From: Thermomonas sp. XSG
GTDB taxonomy: Bacteria > Pseudomonadota > Gammaproteobacteria > Xanthomonadales > Xanthomonadaceae
Direction of reading: 5' to 3'
Assembly: GCF_014678725.1 (NCBI RefSeq)
Contig: NZ_CP061497.1
Location: 2,000,001 to 2,064,000 of the forward strand
Length of the DNA: 64,000 nucleotides
Below the pieces are notes generated by a model. It was not told where the DNA came from and ran no database searches. It worked only from the letters and a program-made list of their open reading frames with translations. The position numbers were made by a program, and so were the translations under genes. Below, in pieces: positions 41,803 to 50,030 of this stretch. The first letter of the stretch is position 1. Each line of letters starts with the position of its first letter.

Positions 41803-43501
41803 ACTGCTGCAGGGTTTGATCGAGGCGACCTTGGCCGGCAGCGCCGCCGCGGTGCTGGTGCTGGCGCTGCGCCGGCCGATGCGTGCCGCGTTCGGGGCAC
41901 AGGTCGCCTACGCACTGTGGCTGCTGCCGGCGCTGGCGATGCTGGCAACGCTGCTGCCCGCCGCAACGGTGGTGGCGGCGCGTCTGCCGGTGGCGCCGGC
42001 ACTGGTGCTCCCGGCAGGCGCCGCAATGGCGGCTGCGCCCGTGCCGCACGACATCGACATCGCAGCGGGGTTGCTGGTGCTGTGGGTGGTCGGTGCGCTG
42101 GTCGGCGCAGGCTGGCTGTGGCGTGCACAGGTGGCCTTCCGCCGCGGGCTCGGCGCGCTGCTGCCGCATGGCGATGCGCTGCGCGCGCAGGCCGCGAGCG
42201 CGGGCCTGCCGGCCACGCTGGGCCTGTGGCGCCCGCGGATCGTGCTGCCGGCCGATTTCGAGGAACGCTTCGATCCGGCACAACGTGCGCTGGTGCTGGC
42301 CCACGAGCGCCGCCACGTCGCCCGCCTTGATCCCTGGGCCAACGCTGCCGCCGCGCTGCTGCGCTGCCTGTTCTGGTTCAACCCGCTGTTCCACCTGGCC
42401 GCCGCGCGCATGCGCCACGACCAGGAACTGGCCTGCGATGCCGACGTGCTCGCGGCCAATCCCCGGCAGCGTCGCCGCTACGGCGACGCCCTGCTCAACG
42501 TCCAGCTCGCGCTGCAGAGCGCCCCACTGGGCTGCCACTTCGGCTTCGGCCACCCGCTCAAGGAGAGGATCATGCTGCTGAATCGAGAACGGCCCACGTC
42601 GCGGATGCGACGTGCAGGGGTGGCGCTGCTGGCATTGGCAGCGGGGGCAACCGCATGGAGCGCATGGGCCACGCAACCGCCGCGGACGCAGGTAGCGGCG
42701 GCAGCCGGAGACTTCACCGTCGAGGTCGAATACAGCCGCGATGCGGGCACGCCTGTCCGGTCGGTGCTGGCCAAGCGGTTCGGTGAATCGTTCGCCCTGC
42801 CGGGCGGCGCGGGTGGCAACGACAAGGCGATCACCGCCCGCGTGCAGCCGGTTCGCCTGCAGGGCGGACTGGGCTACGACATCGCGATGCAGATCGAACA
42901 GGGGGGTAAGCCGGTCGCGGCACCGCGGATGGTGGTGCGCGATGGCCAGCCGGCCAGCATGCGTCAGGGGCAGGAGGTGGGCGGGCGTTTCCGCGGCATG
43001 GACTTGCGCATGCGGGTTGCTGCGCGTGATCCGCAGTCTGCGCTGCAGGGCGCACGGACATTGCCGCCGCCACCGCCGCCCGCCGCGCCGGCCGCGCCGG
43101 CCGCGCCTCCCGCACCTCCGGCCCCGCCGCGGATGGCCGTGCCGCCGCCGCCCGCCGCACCAGCGCCACCCCCGCTGCCTAAGCCGGCGATTGCAGCCCT
43201 GCAATCCGGCAGCGTGGATCAGGCGTCGCGGGCGCTGCATCCGCCGCGCTATCCGGCACAGGCACTGCAGGAGGGCAAGACCGGCGTGACCGTGCTGGTG
43301 GTGGACATCGACGCCCGCGGAGCTGTCACCGCTACGAAGGTCGAACGGTCGTCCGGCGATGCGCGGCTTGATGTTGCCGCGCAGGAGGCTGCGGCGAAGT
43401 GGCGGTTCAATCCGGCCAAGAAGAGGGGCCAGCCGATAGTCAGCAAGGTGCGGGTGCCGGTAGAGTTCGCGCTCGACGCACCGGCGCAGCAGGCGGGTTG
43501 A
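41789..43501 (+). CDS. M56 (BlaR1-type) metallopeptidase with C-terminal TonB domain
   Basis: A 570-aa membrane protein. Hydrophobic segments at about 12-28, 36-60 and 88-108 are followed by a cytoplasmic zinc protease domain with HERRH (172-176) and a downstream Glu in DQELACDADV. After a further TM near 275-292 comes a periplasmic region, a Pro/Ala-rich spacer (about 427-466), and a TonB C-terminal domain (about 475-565, HPPRYPAQALQEGKTG). In BlaR1 the C-terminus is a beta-lactam sensor; here TonB replaces it. It probably cleaves the partner repressor on an envelope signal. Confidence 0.9.
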   Translation: MASNELLQGLIEATLAGSAAAVLVLALRRPMRAAFGAQVAYALWLLPALAMLATLLPAATVVAARLPVAPALVLPAGAAMAAAPVPHDIDIAAGLLVLWVVGALVGAGWLWRAQVAFRRGLGALLPHGDALRAQAASAGLPATLGLWRPRIVLPADFEERFDPAQRALVLAHERRHVARLDPWANAAAALLRCLFWFNPLFHLAAARMRHDQELACDADVLAANPRQRRRYGDALLNVQLALQSAPLGCHFGFGHPLKERIMLLNRERPTSRMRRAGVALLALAAGATAWSAWATQPPRTQVAAAAGDFTVEVEYSRDAGTPVRSVLAKRFGESFALPGGAGGNDKAITARVQPVRLQGGLGYDIAMQIEQGGKPVAAPRMVVRDGQPASMRQGQEVGGRFRGMDLRMRVAARDPQSALQGARTLPPPPPPAAPAAPAAPPAPPAPPRMAVPPPPAAPAPPPLPKPAIAALQSGSVDQASRALHPPRYPAQALQEGKTGVTVLVVDIDARGAVTATKVERSSGDARLDVAAQEAAAKWRFNPAKKRGQPIVSKVRVPVEFALDAPAQQAG

Positions 43502-43502
43502 G

Positions 43503-44012
43503 ATGCCTGCCGGGATCCAGGTGGTGGGACGCGTGGCCGTCGTGGGGTTGCTGAGCACGCTCGCCGGCTGCGCCTCGCAACCACCCGCGCCGCAGCCGCG
43601 CGAAGGCTATGCCGCCGACGGCGCGGTCAGCGCGGAAATCGTGGAGACCGACAACGCGGACGCGCGCTACCAGCCGGTAGCCGGCAGCAACTACCTAGAT
43701 CCGTTGCCGTTGCGCGATAACGCCAAGCCGGAATATCCGCCGGCGTTGCTCGGCCAGCGTCTGCCGCCAGTGACGGTGGTGGTGCGGCTGATCGTGGACG
43801 GCGCCGGCAAGGTGGCCGATGCGCGGGTCATCGAAAACGCCGGCGGTGCGCCGGCGTTCGGGGAGGCTGTGCTGGTGGCGGTGCGCGGCTGGTCGTTCCA
43901 TCCGCTGAAGCGCGTCACCGGCAGGGTAGTGGAACCCCTGCCGTTCACCCAGGATTACCGCTTCGTGTTCCGCCAGATCAACGGTCGTGCGGTGGTCGAA
44001 CTGGGCGGCTGA
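43503..44012 (+). CDS. TonB C-terminal domain lipoprotein
   Basis: A 169-aa protein with a lipobox (LAGC near residue 24) and a TonB-type C-terminal fold (KPEYPPALLGQRLPPVTVVVRL, then ARVIENAGGAPAFGEAV and WSFHP). It has no N-terminal membrane anchor for ExbB/ExbD contact, so it is not a classical energy transducer. It starts one base after the M56 stop and may be part of the same sensing system. Confidence 0.8.
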   Translation: MPAGIQVVGRVAVVGLLSTLAGCASQPPAPQPREGYAADGAVSAEIVETDNADARYQPVAGSNYLDPLPLRDNAKPEYPPALLGQRLPPVTVVVRLIVDGAGKVADARVIENAGGAPAFGEAVLVAVRGWSFHPLKRVTGRVVEPLPFTQDYRFVFRQINGRAVVELGG

Positions 44013-44022
44013 CGCCGTGTGG

Positions 44023-44904
44023 TCAGGGCGAGGGCGCCTGTGCGCCCAGCGCCTGGTTCAGCAGTTGCGCCAGCCGCTTGCCGGCCAGTTGCACCCGCGC
44101 TTCGGCCAGCGGGCGGAACCTGTCCAGGTAGATGTGATCCATCTTGTGCTGGTCCTCGCCAGGATACAGGCCGTGCGCGTCGATCAGCCGGCAGGAAGCG
44201 CCTGCCCACTCCTGCAGCACGCCGGCGCCGGGAAGCGGCGCCGCGGGCGGGTTGGCCTTGCTGTCCAGCGCGTCGGCGTAGTCGCGCAGCGCAAGGCCGC
44301 GGCTGGCCAGGATGTAGTAGTCCCACACCGAGTGCAGATTGGTGCCCATCACGCCGTCGACGTAGCTCTTGCGCGCGTATGCCTCGGGCTCGAGCGGCGT
44401 GCGCAGGCTGACCTGGAAGCGGTTGCCGCCGCTGTCGGGGCGGTTGCCGGCGTGCATCGGCTGGTGTTCGTCGCCGACCAGGTGGACCACGAACTTCAGC
44501 GCATCGCGGCGGGCGTCGAGCGGCTGCTTGCGGTCGGCGAGGATGGCCAGCTGCCGGTCCAGCGCGCCGACGACGCAGTCGCCATCCGGGCAGTCACGGG
44601 TCAGGTCGAAATCGCAGCCCCCGCCCTTGGCGTTGATGTAGTGCCAGCGCGACGTCGCCTTGAAGCGTTCGGGGTCGGTATTGCGCAGCTCGTCGGCCCA
44701 GGAAGCGATGCCGGCGAGGGTGGGCGCCGGCTCACCGGCCAGCAGGCGGGCGACTTCGGCCTGCGCCTTCGGGTCGAGGTGGCGCTGTGCCAGCTCGCCG
44801 ACCAGGGCGTGGCCCAGCGGCGCCCAGGCGAGCGCGGTGGAAGTGGTGCCCAGGCAGAGCAGGGCGGCGGCAAGCAGGGGACGGAAACGGAGTCGAATGG
44901 CCAT
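44023..44904 (-). CDS. S1/P1-type zinc nuclease
   Basis: A 293-aa secreted, trinuclear-zinc single-strand nuclease and 3'-nucleotidase. The signal peptide ends ALA, making W27 the mature N-terminus, which in the family is a zinc ligand. Other ligands sit in LGHALVGELA, SRWHYIN, HLVGDEHQPMHAG and NLHSVWDYYIL. The length is normal. It may supply phosphate or nucleosides; a nucleoside hydrolase is encoded elsewhere in the window. Its start codon lies within a perfect inverted repeat. Confidence 0.94.
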   Translation of the reverse strand: MAIRLRFRPLLAAALLCLGTTSTALAWAPLGHALVGELAQRHLDPKAQAEVARLLAGEPAPTLAGIASWADELRNTDPERFKATSRWHYINAKGGGCDFDLTRDCPDGDCVVGALDRQLAILADRKQPLDARRDALKFVVHLVGDEHQPMHAGNRPDSGGNRFQVSLRTPLEPEAYARKSYVDGVMGTNLHSVWDYYILASRGLALRDYADALDSKANPPAAPLPGAGVLQEWAGASCRLIDAHGLYPGEDQHKMDHIYLDRFRPLAEARVQLAGKRLAQLLNQALGAQAPSP

Positions 44905-44927
44905 GCCGGGGAGGATACCCCGGCATG
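44902..44927 (-). promoter_or_regulatory. Perfect hairpin containing the nuclease start codon
   Basis: CATGCCGGGG (44902-44911) and CCCCGGCATG (44918-44927) form a flawless 10-bp inverted repeat around six bases. On the minus strand the ATG of the S1/P1 nuclease is the right end of the stem, and no unpaired Shine-Dalgarno is seen beside it. No T-run follows in either direction, so a terminator is less likely than a translation-control hairpin. Confidence 0.6.
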
Positions 44928-44947
44928 GTTTCCACCGGATGACCGGA

Positions 44948-45580
44948 TCAGAATGAGAACACGTAGGCGACGCCGTACACCGACGGATCGATGTTGACGG
45001 TATTGCGCGTGCCCAGCTTCGCGCCGTTCAGCTTGACCTTGGTGTCGATGTCGATGGTGCGGTAGTCCACGCGCAGCGCGCCCTTCTCGCTGATCCTGAA
45101 GTCGACGCCGATGTGGCCGGCCAGGCCCCACGAGTCGGACAGGTCCAGGTTGGTGCCAGCGATCGGCCCTTCGGTCTTGGTGCTGAAGAAGGTGGTGTAG
45201 TTCACCCCGATGCCCACGAAGGGACGCACCTTGCCCTGGCCGAAGTGGTACTGCAGCGACACGGTGGGGGGCAGGTGCTTGGTGGAACCGACTTTGCCCA
45301 CGCCCACCACGTCGATGTCGTGCTGGAACGGCAGCGCGGCCAGCACCTCCACGCCCAGGTTGTCCTTCAGGAAATACTCGGCGGTGACGGTCGGGCGGGC
45401 GTTGTTGCCCACGTCCATCTTGAGGTTGCCGAGCGGGGTGGCGGTCAGGGTGCCGTTATTGGATTTGGGGGCGACGTTGTGGGCGCCGATGCCGACCGTC
45501 CAGGTGCCGGCGGACTGTGCGAAAGCGGGGGTGGCGGCCAAGGCCAGGGCGCTGGCAAGGACAAGGCGGGACAGCTGCAT
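44948..45580 (-). CDS. ompW: OmpW-family outer-membrane protein
   Basis: A 210-aa eight-stranded outer-membrane beta-barrel. The signal peptide ends in PAFAQ (near 22). The OmpW pattern is clear: GTWTVGIGAHNVAP at the start, TVTAEYFLKDNLGVEVLAALPF in the middle, YHFGQGKVRPFVGIGVNYTTFF (abridged motif RPFVGIGVNYT) and the terminal VYGVAYVFSF with a C-terminal Phe. OmpW proteins form hydrophobic channels and are often FNR-controlled; a matching box lies upstream. The start is ATG 45580. Confidence 0.93.
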   Translation of the reverse strand: MQLSRLVLASALALAATPAFAQSAGTWTVGIGAHNVAPKSNNGTLTATPLGNLKMDVGNNARPTVTAEYFLKDNLGVEVLAALPFQHDIDVVGVGKVGSTKHLPPTVSLQYHFGQGKVRPFVGIGVNYTTFFSTKTEGPIAGTNLDLSDSWGLAGHIGVDFRISEKGALRVDYRTIDIDTKVKLNGAKLGTRNTVNIDPSVYGVAYVFSF

Positions 45581-45610
45581 GGAGGAATTTCCTGTGTGGG
45601 AGAGGGGGTG

Positions 45611-45622
45611 TTTCAGCTGAAA
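45611..45622. promoter_or_regulatory. 12-bp perfect palindrome in the ompW leader
   Basis: TTTCAGCTGAAA, a perfect palindrome around the predicted ompW transcription start. No regulator can be named for it. Confidence 0.4.
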
Positions 45623-45653
45623 CAGATGATCCGCCCGTGCATCCGCGCCGGTA

Positions 45654-45667
45654 TTGATCGGGATCAA
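45654..45667. promoter_or_regulatory. FNR/CRP-type box between ompW and gapA
   Basis: TTGAT-CGGG-ATCAA, an exact match to the FNR/ANR consensus. Its centre is 80 bp from the ompW ATG; if it acts at -41.5, transcription would start near 45619. For gapA, on the other strand, the centre lies about 43 bp upstream of the -10 TAGAAT (45701-45706), i.e. near -55, which also allows an effect. Confidence 0.8.
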
Positions 45668-45700
45668 ATCGGCCGCGGCGGGTGCGTCGGGGCGATCCGG

Positions 45701-46744
<1,044 letters not shown>

Positions 46745-46770
46745 GCCGCCACCGCCCGCCTACGCCGGAA

Positions 46771-46800
46771 AGCCCCGCCCTGTGCGGGGCTTTTTCTTTC
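46771..46800 (+). terminator. Rho-independent terminator after gapA
   Basis: Stem AGCCCCGC (46771-46778) and GCGGGGCT (46784-46791) with a 5-nt loop, then TTTTCTTTC. It is shared in position with the convergent ferredoxin gene. Confidence 0.9.
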
Positions 46801-47139
46801 TTACTCGCCGGTCGCGGAGCGGATCAGCAGCTTGAGCTTGTCCGGTATGCCGTCCCACTTGTTGGCGTCAGGCAGGGCCGGCTTCTTCACCGCGAGCACC
46901 GGCCACTGCGTGGCCAGTTCGGCGTTGATGGCGAGGAAGGGTTCCTGCCCCGCCGGCACATCGTCCTCCGCATAGATCGCGCCGACCGGGCATTCGTCCA
47001 CGCACAGGGTGCAGTCGATGCAGCTTTCCGGGTCGATGACGAGGAAATTCGGGCCCTCGTGGAAACAGTCGACCGGGCACACCTCGACGCAATCGGTGTG
47101 CTTGCAGTTGATGCAGTTCTCGGTGACGACGTGGGTCAT
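46801..47139 (-). CDS. fdxA: Ferredoxin FdxA (seven-iron type)
   Basis: A 112-aa electron carrier with two clusters. The first cluster region is [19 protein letters not shown], with the Cys spacing that gives a [3Fe-4S]-type site in Azotobacter FdI-like proteins. The second is [14 protein letters not shown] for [4Fe-4S]. A C-terminal extension (about 60-112) fits this subgroup. The start is ATG 47139 (MTHVVTENC). It is convergent with gapA. Confidence 0.93.
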   Translation of the reverse strand: MTHVVTENCINCKHTDCVEVCPVDCFHEGPNFLVIDPESCIDCTLCVDECPVGAIYAEDDVPAGQEPFLAINAELATQWPVLAVKKPALPDANKWDGIPDKLKLLIRSATGE

Positions 47140-47258
47140 GGGCGCGACGCGGGTCTTCCAGTGTGGTGCGCGCATGGCGGAACGGGCCATGACCCAGGTC
47201 AAGACGCGGTGACCAGCCGGCGCGATAATCGAAGGCCCGCCCAGGAGCTCCAACCGCC

Positions 47259-47702
47259 ATGCCGCAACCGGCCGCAGCGCCCGCCCCGGAACAGGCAATC
47301 CCCGGTTTCGAGCAGATCGAGGCGCTGGTGGACCGCTTCTACGATCGCATCCAGATCCATCCGGAACTGGGCCCGGTGTTCAATGCCGCGGTCCAGGACT
47401 GGCCGGAACACAAGCGCCTGCTGACTTCGTTCTGGACCTCGGTGATCCTGCGCGCGGGCACCTATCGCGGCAATCCGATGGCCGCCCACCACGGCCAGCC
47501 CATCACCACCGCCCACTTCGTGCAGTGGCTGGCGCTGTGGCGCGAAACCGCCGACGAGCTGCTAGCGCCTGCGCAGGCCGAGCTGGTGCACGAGTACGCC
47601 AGCCGCATCGGGCGCAGCCTCCGCTATGGTCTGGGATTGCCGGAGCCCGGTGATGCGCGGATTCCGCTGGGGCCGCGCACGCCGTTGCTGCGCGGTGGCT
47701 GA
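47259..47702 (+). CDS. Group III truncated haemoglobin
   Basis: A 147-aa 2-on-2 globin. The B-helix Tyr lies in VDRFYDRIQ, the Trp- and Phe-containing E-helix region in [22 protein letters not shown], and the proximal His in the following [11 protein letters not shown] segment. Trp of the G-helix (LALW) is characteristic. Group III globins bind O2, NO or cyanide; the precise role is unknown. A -10-like GATAAT lies at 47224-47229. Confidence 0.9.
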   Translation: MPQPAAAPAPEQAIPGFEQIEALVDRFYDRIQIHPELGPVFNAAVQDWPEHKRLLTSFWTSVILRAGTYRGNPMAAHHGQPITTAHFVQWLALWRETADELLAPAQAELVHEYASRIGRSLRYGLGLPEPGDARIPLGPRTPLLRGG

Positions 47703-47720
47703 GTGCGGCCGTTCGGAAGG

Positions 47721-48164
47721 TCAGGCGTAGAACATCAGCTTCGCCAGCCCCACGATCCCCACCATCAGGGTCAGCACCACGCGGTGGGTATGCCGGAACC
47801 GGCAGGGGTCCATTCGGCCCGTGAGGCCGGCGCGCACGGCGCCGATGAAGACGGCCAGCACGCCGAAGGCCAGCACCACCTTCAGCAGCAGCAACCAGCC
47901 CCAGCCGAACTGCGGACGGATGCAGGTGAAACCGTTGCAGCGGATGTCGAAGAGGGCAAAGCCGCTGACGAACAGCAGAACGACGAAGATCGGCATGAGG
48001 CGGCGCGCGCGCGCCATCACCGCCTGTTCGATCCGCGCCATCACTGCGTGGTCGAAGTTGCGATGGAGCGACTCCAGCACCAGCACCTCGAAGCATACGG
48101 CGCCCACGAACACGATCGCGCAGGACAGGTGCAGCAGCAGGATCAGCGGATACCACGATGCCAT
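47721..48164 (-). CDS. CopD-like integral membrane protein
   Basis: A 147-aa protein with four predicted TM helices (about 5-24, 55-73, 84-105, 125-145). Histidines in the first (LHLSCAIVFVGAV) and the last part (RHTHR) are arranged as in CopD/YebZ-type proteins, which can bind haem or copper. Two cysteines stand in a loop (CNGFTC). It stands alone, convergent with the globin gene. It fits the copper-handling genes at 38-41 kb but is not linked to them. Confidence 0.75.
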   Translation of the reverse strand: MASWYPLILLLHLSCAIVFVGAVCFEVLVLESLHRNFDHAVMARIEQAVMARARRLMPIFVVLLFVSGFALFDIRCNGFTCIRPQFGWGWLLLLKVVLAFGVLAVFIGAVRAGLTGRMDPCRFRHTHRVVLTLMVGIVGLAKLMFYA

Positions 48165-48256
48165 GGCGCGAACTTACGCCGTGCACGCCGGACAGTCCGT
48201 GATCCGGGTCAAGACGACGACGCGCCGGCTGCGGATGCTGTGGTAGAAACCGGAGG

Positions 48257-49936
48257 ATGAGCGAGACCCCGCCGCCCCCGGCCTGGAGCCTGCGCAAGCG
48301 TCTGGCCAGAGGACTGGTGCTGACCGCGATGCTGCCGATGGTGCTGTTCGCAGCAATCCTGCTGGTGAGCGAGTGGCAGCGCAACCGCGACGAGCTGATG
48401 CGGCGGCTGGATGCGAACGCGACCCTCAATGCCGCGGTGGTCGACGACTTCCTCGACAGTCAGCTGGCCGGCGTGCGCCTGCTGGCCAACCAGATGGGCG
48501 ACGATCCCGGCCTGGGGGGCGAGGCGCTGGAGCGGCTGCTGCACACCTACCCCTCGATGCTGCGCGCCCATCTGGTGGATGCCCGCGGGGACGTTGTGGC
48601 CGTCCGCGATGCGCGCGGCCGCGTATTGCCGCAGCTGGCCGGGTTGGTGGCTGGGGAAGCCTGGTTCCAGTCCATGCGCAACGGATCGGACGCTGCCGTC
48701 TCCGGTGTCTATCGGCGCAGCGCCTACGGCACGGAGGAGGTGGTCGGCGTCGCCGCGCCGCTCCTGCGTGACGGTCGCTTTGCCGGTGCCCTGCAGGCGG
48801 AGATTCCGGTGCAGACCTTCACCCGCCTGACGGCGGAAAGCCTGGGCCGCCGTGGATTGGCGATGCTCCTGCTGGATGCCGACAACCGGGTTGTGCATGC
48901 GGGCCCGGAGCTGCGTTGGATCCCCCTGGCCGAGGCGGGGGCCGATGGCCTGGCGCTGCAACGCAATGCCATCACGCCGGGACGCGGAGCGCGGATCCTG
49001 CGCATGGATGGTTTGCTGCGCGACGGCGGCACCGCTTATGTCGAGGCGGTGGCCATGCGCAATGGCTGGACCCTGGTCCTGGTGGCCTCGCGCAGCCACC
49101 TGCTGGTGCCGCTGCTGCCGCGCCTGCTGTTGCTTGCGGCGCTGCTGGCGGTGAGTGTTGCAGGCGTGGCCTGGGCGCTGTGGTTGCAGCGCCGCCTGCT
49201 GGGCCGGAGCATCGGCTACCTGCTGGGCAGTCTGCGCGGGTATGCGCTGGGCGGCAGGATGGTGTCGGCCCGGAACGACGCCATCCCGGAAGAGCTGCGG
49301 CCGCTGGCCGACGGCATCGGCGAGCTGGGCGCGCGCATGAACGCGGCGTTCGACGATCTGCAGACGGCGTTGGAGGAGCGCGAGCACGAGATCGCCGCGC
49401 GCACCGCTTCGCTGCGCGAAGCGGTCTCCGAGCTCGACCGCCTCAGCCGCACCGACGCGATGACCGGCTGCCTCAACTACCGCGGTTTCACCGAGACCGG
49501 CGAGCTGCTGTTCCGCGAGGCGCGTGCGAGCGGCCGTTCGCTGTCCGTGCTCGCGCTCGATATCGACCATTTCAAGCGCTACAACGACCTCTACGGCCAT
49601 GCCGAGGGAGACGGTGCGTTGCGCCGCTTTGCCGGCGCGGTGCGCAGCGCGCTGCTGCATGCCGATGACGTGCTGGCGCGTCCGGGTGGCGAGGAGTTCA
49701 CCGTGTTCCTGCCGGCCACCGACCACGCGCAGGCGCTGCAGGTGGGCGCGCGCGTCTGCCAGCGGGTGCGTGATGCCGACATCGCGCACCTGGGTTCGCC
49801 CAAGGGGCGGCTGACCGCCAGCGTCGGAGTGGCGACGCTGCAGCCGGGCGATGCCGACCTGGAAGACATGCTGCGTCGCGCCGACGCTGCGCTGTACCGG
49901 GTCAAGGCGGCCGGGCGCGACGGCGTGAGTGCCTGA
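48257..49936 (+). CDS. Membrane diguanylate cyclase (GGDEF) with periplasmic sensor
   Basis: A 559-aa protein. It has a TM helix (about 18-38), a large periplasmic sensor of dCache type (about 45-275, with VVDDFLDSQLAGVRLLANQ and GVYRRSAYGTEEVVGVAAPL), a second TM (about 278-305), a HAMP-like and coiled-coil linker, and a GGDEF domain with an intact active site GGEEF (477-481). It should make c-di-GMP from GTP. The inhibitory site RxxD is replaced by H468-A-D-D471. An AGGAGG-like site (GGAGG) overlaps the ATG closely. Confidence 0.92.
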   Translation: MSETPPPPAWSLRKRLARGLVLTAMLPMVLFAAILLVSEWQRNRDELMRRLDANATLNAAVVDDFLDSQLAGVRLLANQMGDDPGLGGEALERLLHTYPSMLRAHLVDARGDVVAVRDARGRVLPQLAGLVAGEAWFQSMRNGSDAAVSGVYRRSAYGTEEVVGVAAPLLRDGRFAGALQAEIPVQTFTRLTAESLGRRGLAMLLLDADNRVVHAGPELRWIPLAEAGADGLALQRNAITPGRGARILRMDGLLRDGGTAYVEAVAMRNGWTLVLVASRSHLLVPLLPRLLLLAALLAVSVAGVAWALWLQRRLLGRSIGYLLGSLRGYALGGRMVSARNDAIPEELRPLADGIGELGARMNAAFDDLQTALEEREHEIAARTASLREAVSELDRLSRTDAMTGCLNYRGFTETGELLFREARASGRSLSVLALDIDHFKRYNDLYGHAEGDGALRRFAGAVRSALLHADDVLARPGGEEFTVFLPATDHAQALQVGARVCQRVRDADIAHLGSPKGRLTASVGVATLQPGDADLEDMLRRADAALYRVKAAGRDGVSA

Positions 49937-50030
49937 GCGCACGCCCCGCTGACGCGGTGCGTGTGGCGGGCTGCCGTCGCCGGTATCCTGCCGGCGGGGC
50001 CAGCGGCATTGGCAAGGGATGGGGACAGGC

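Noticed and set aside
45611-45622. TTTCAGCTGAAA as a terminator or IS end
   Set aside because: The palindrome has no loop and no T-run, and no mobile gene is near; kept only as a possible regulatory site.
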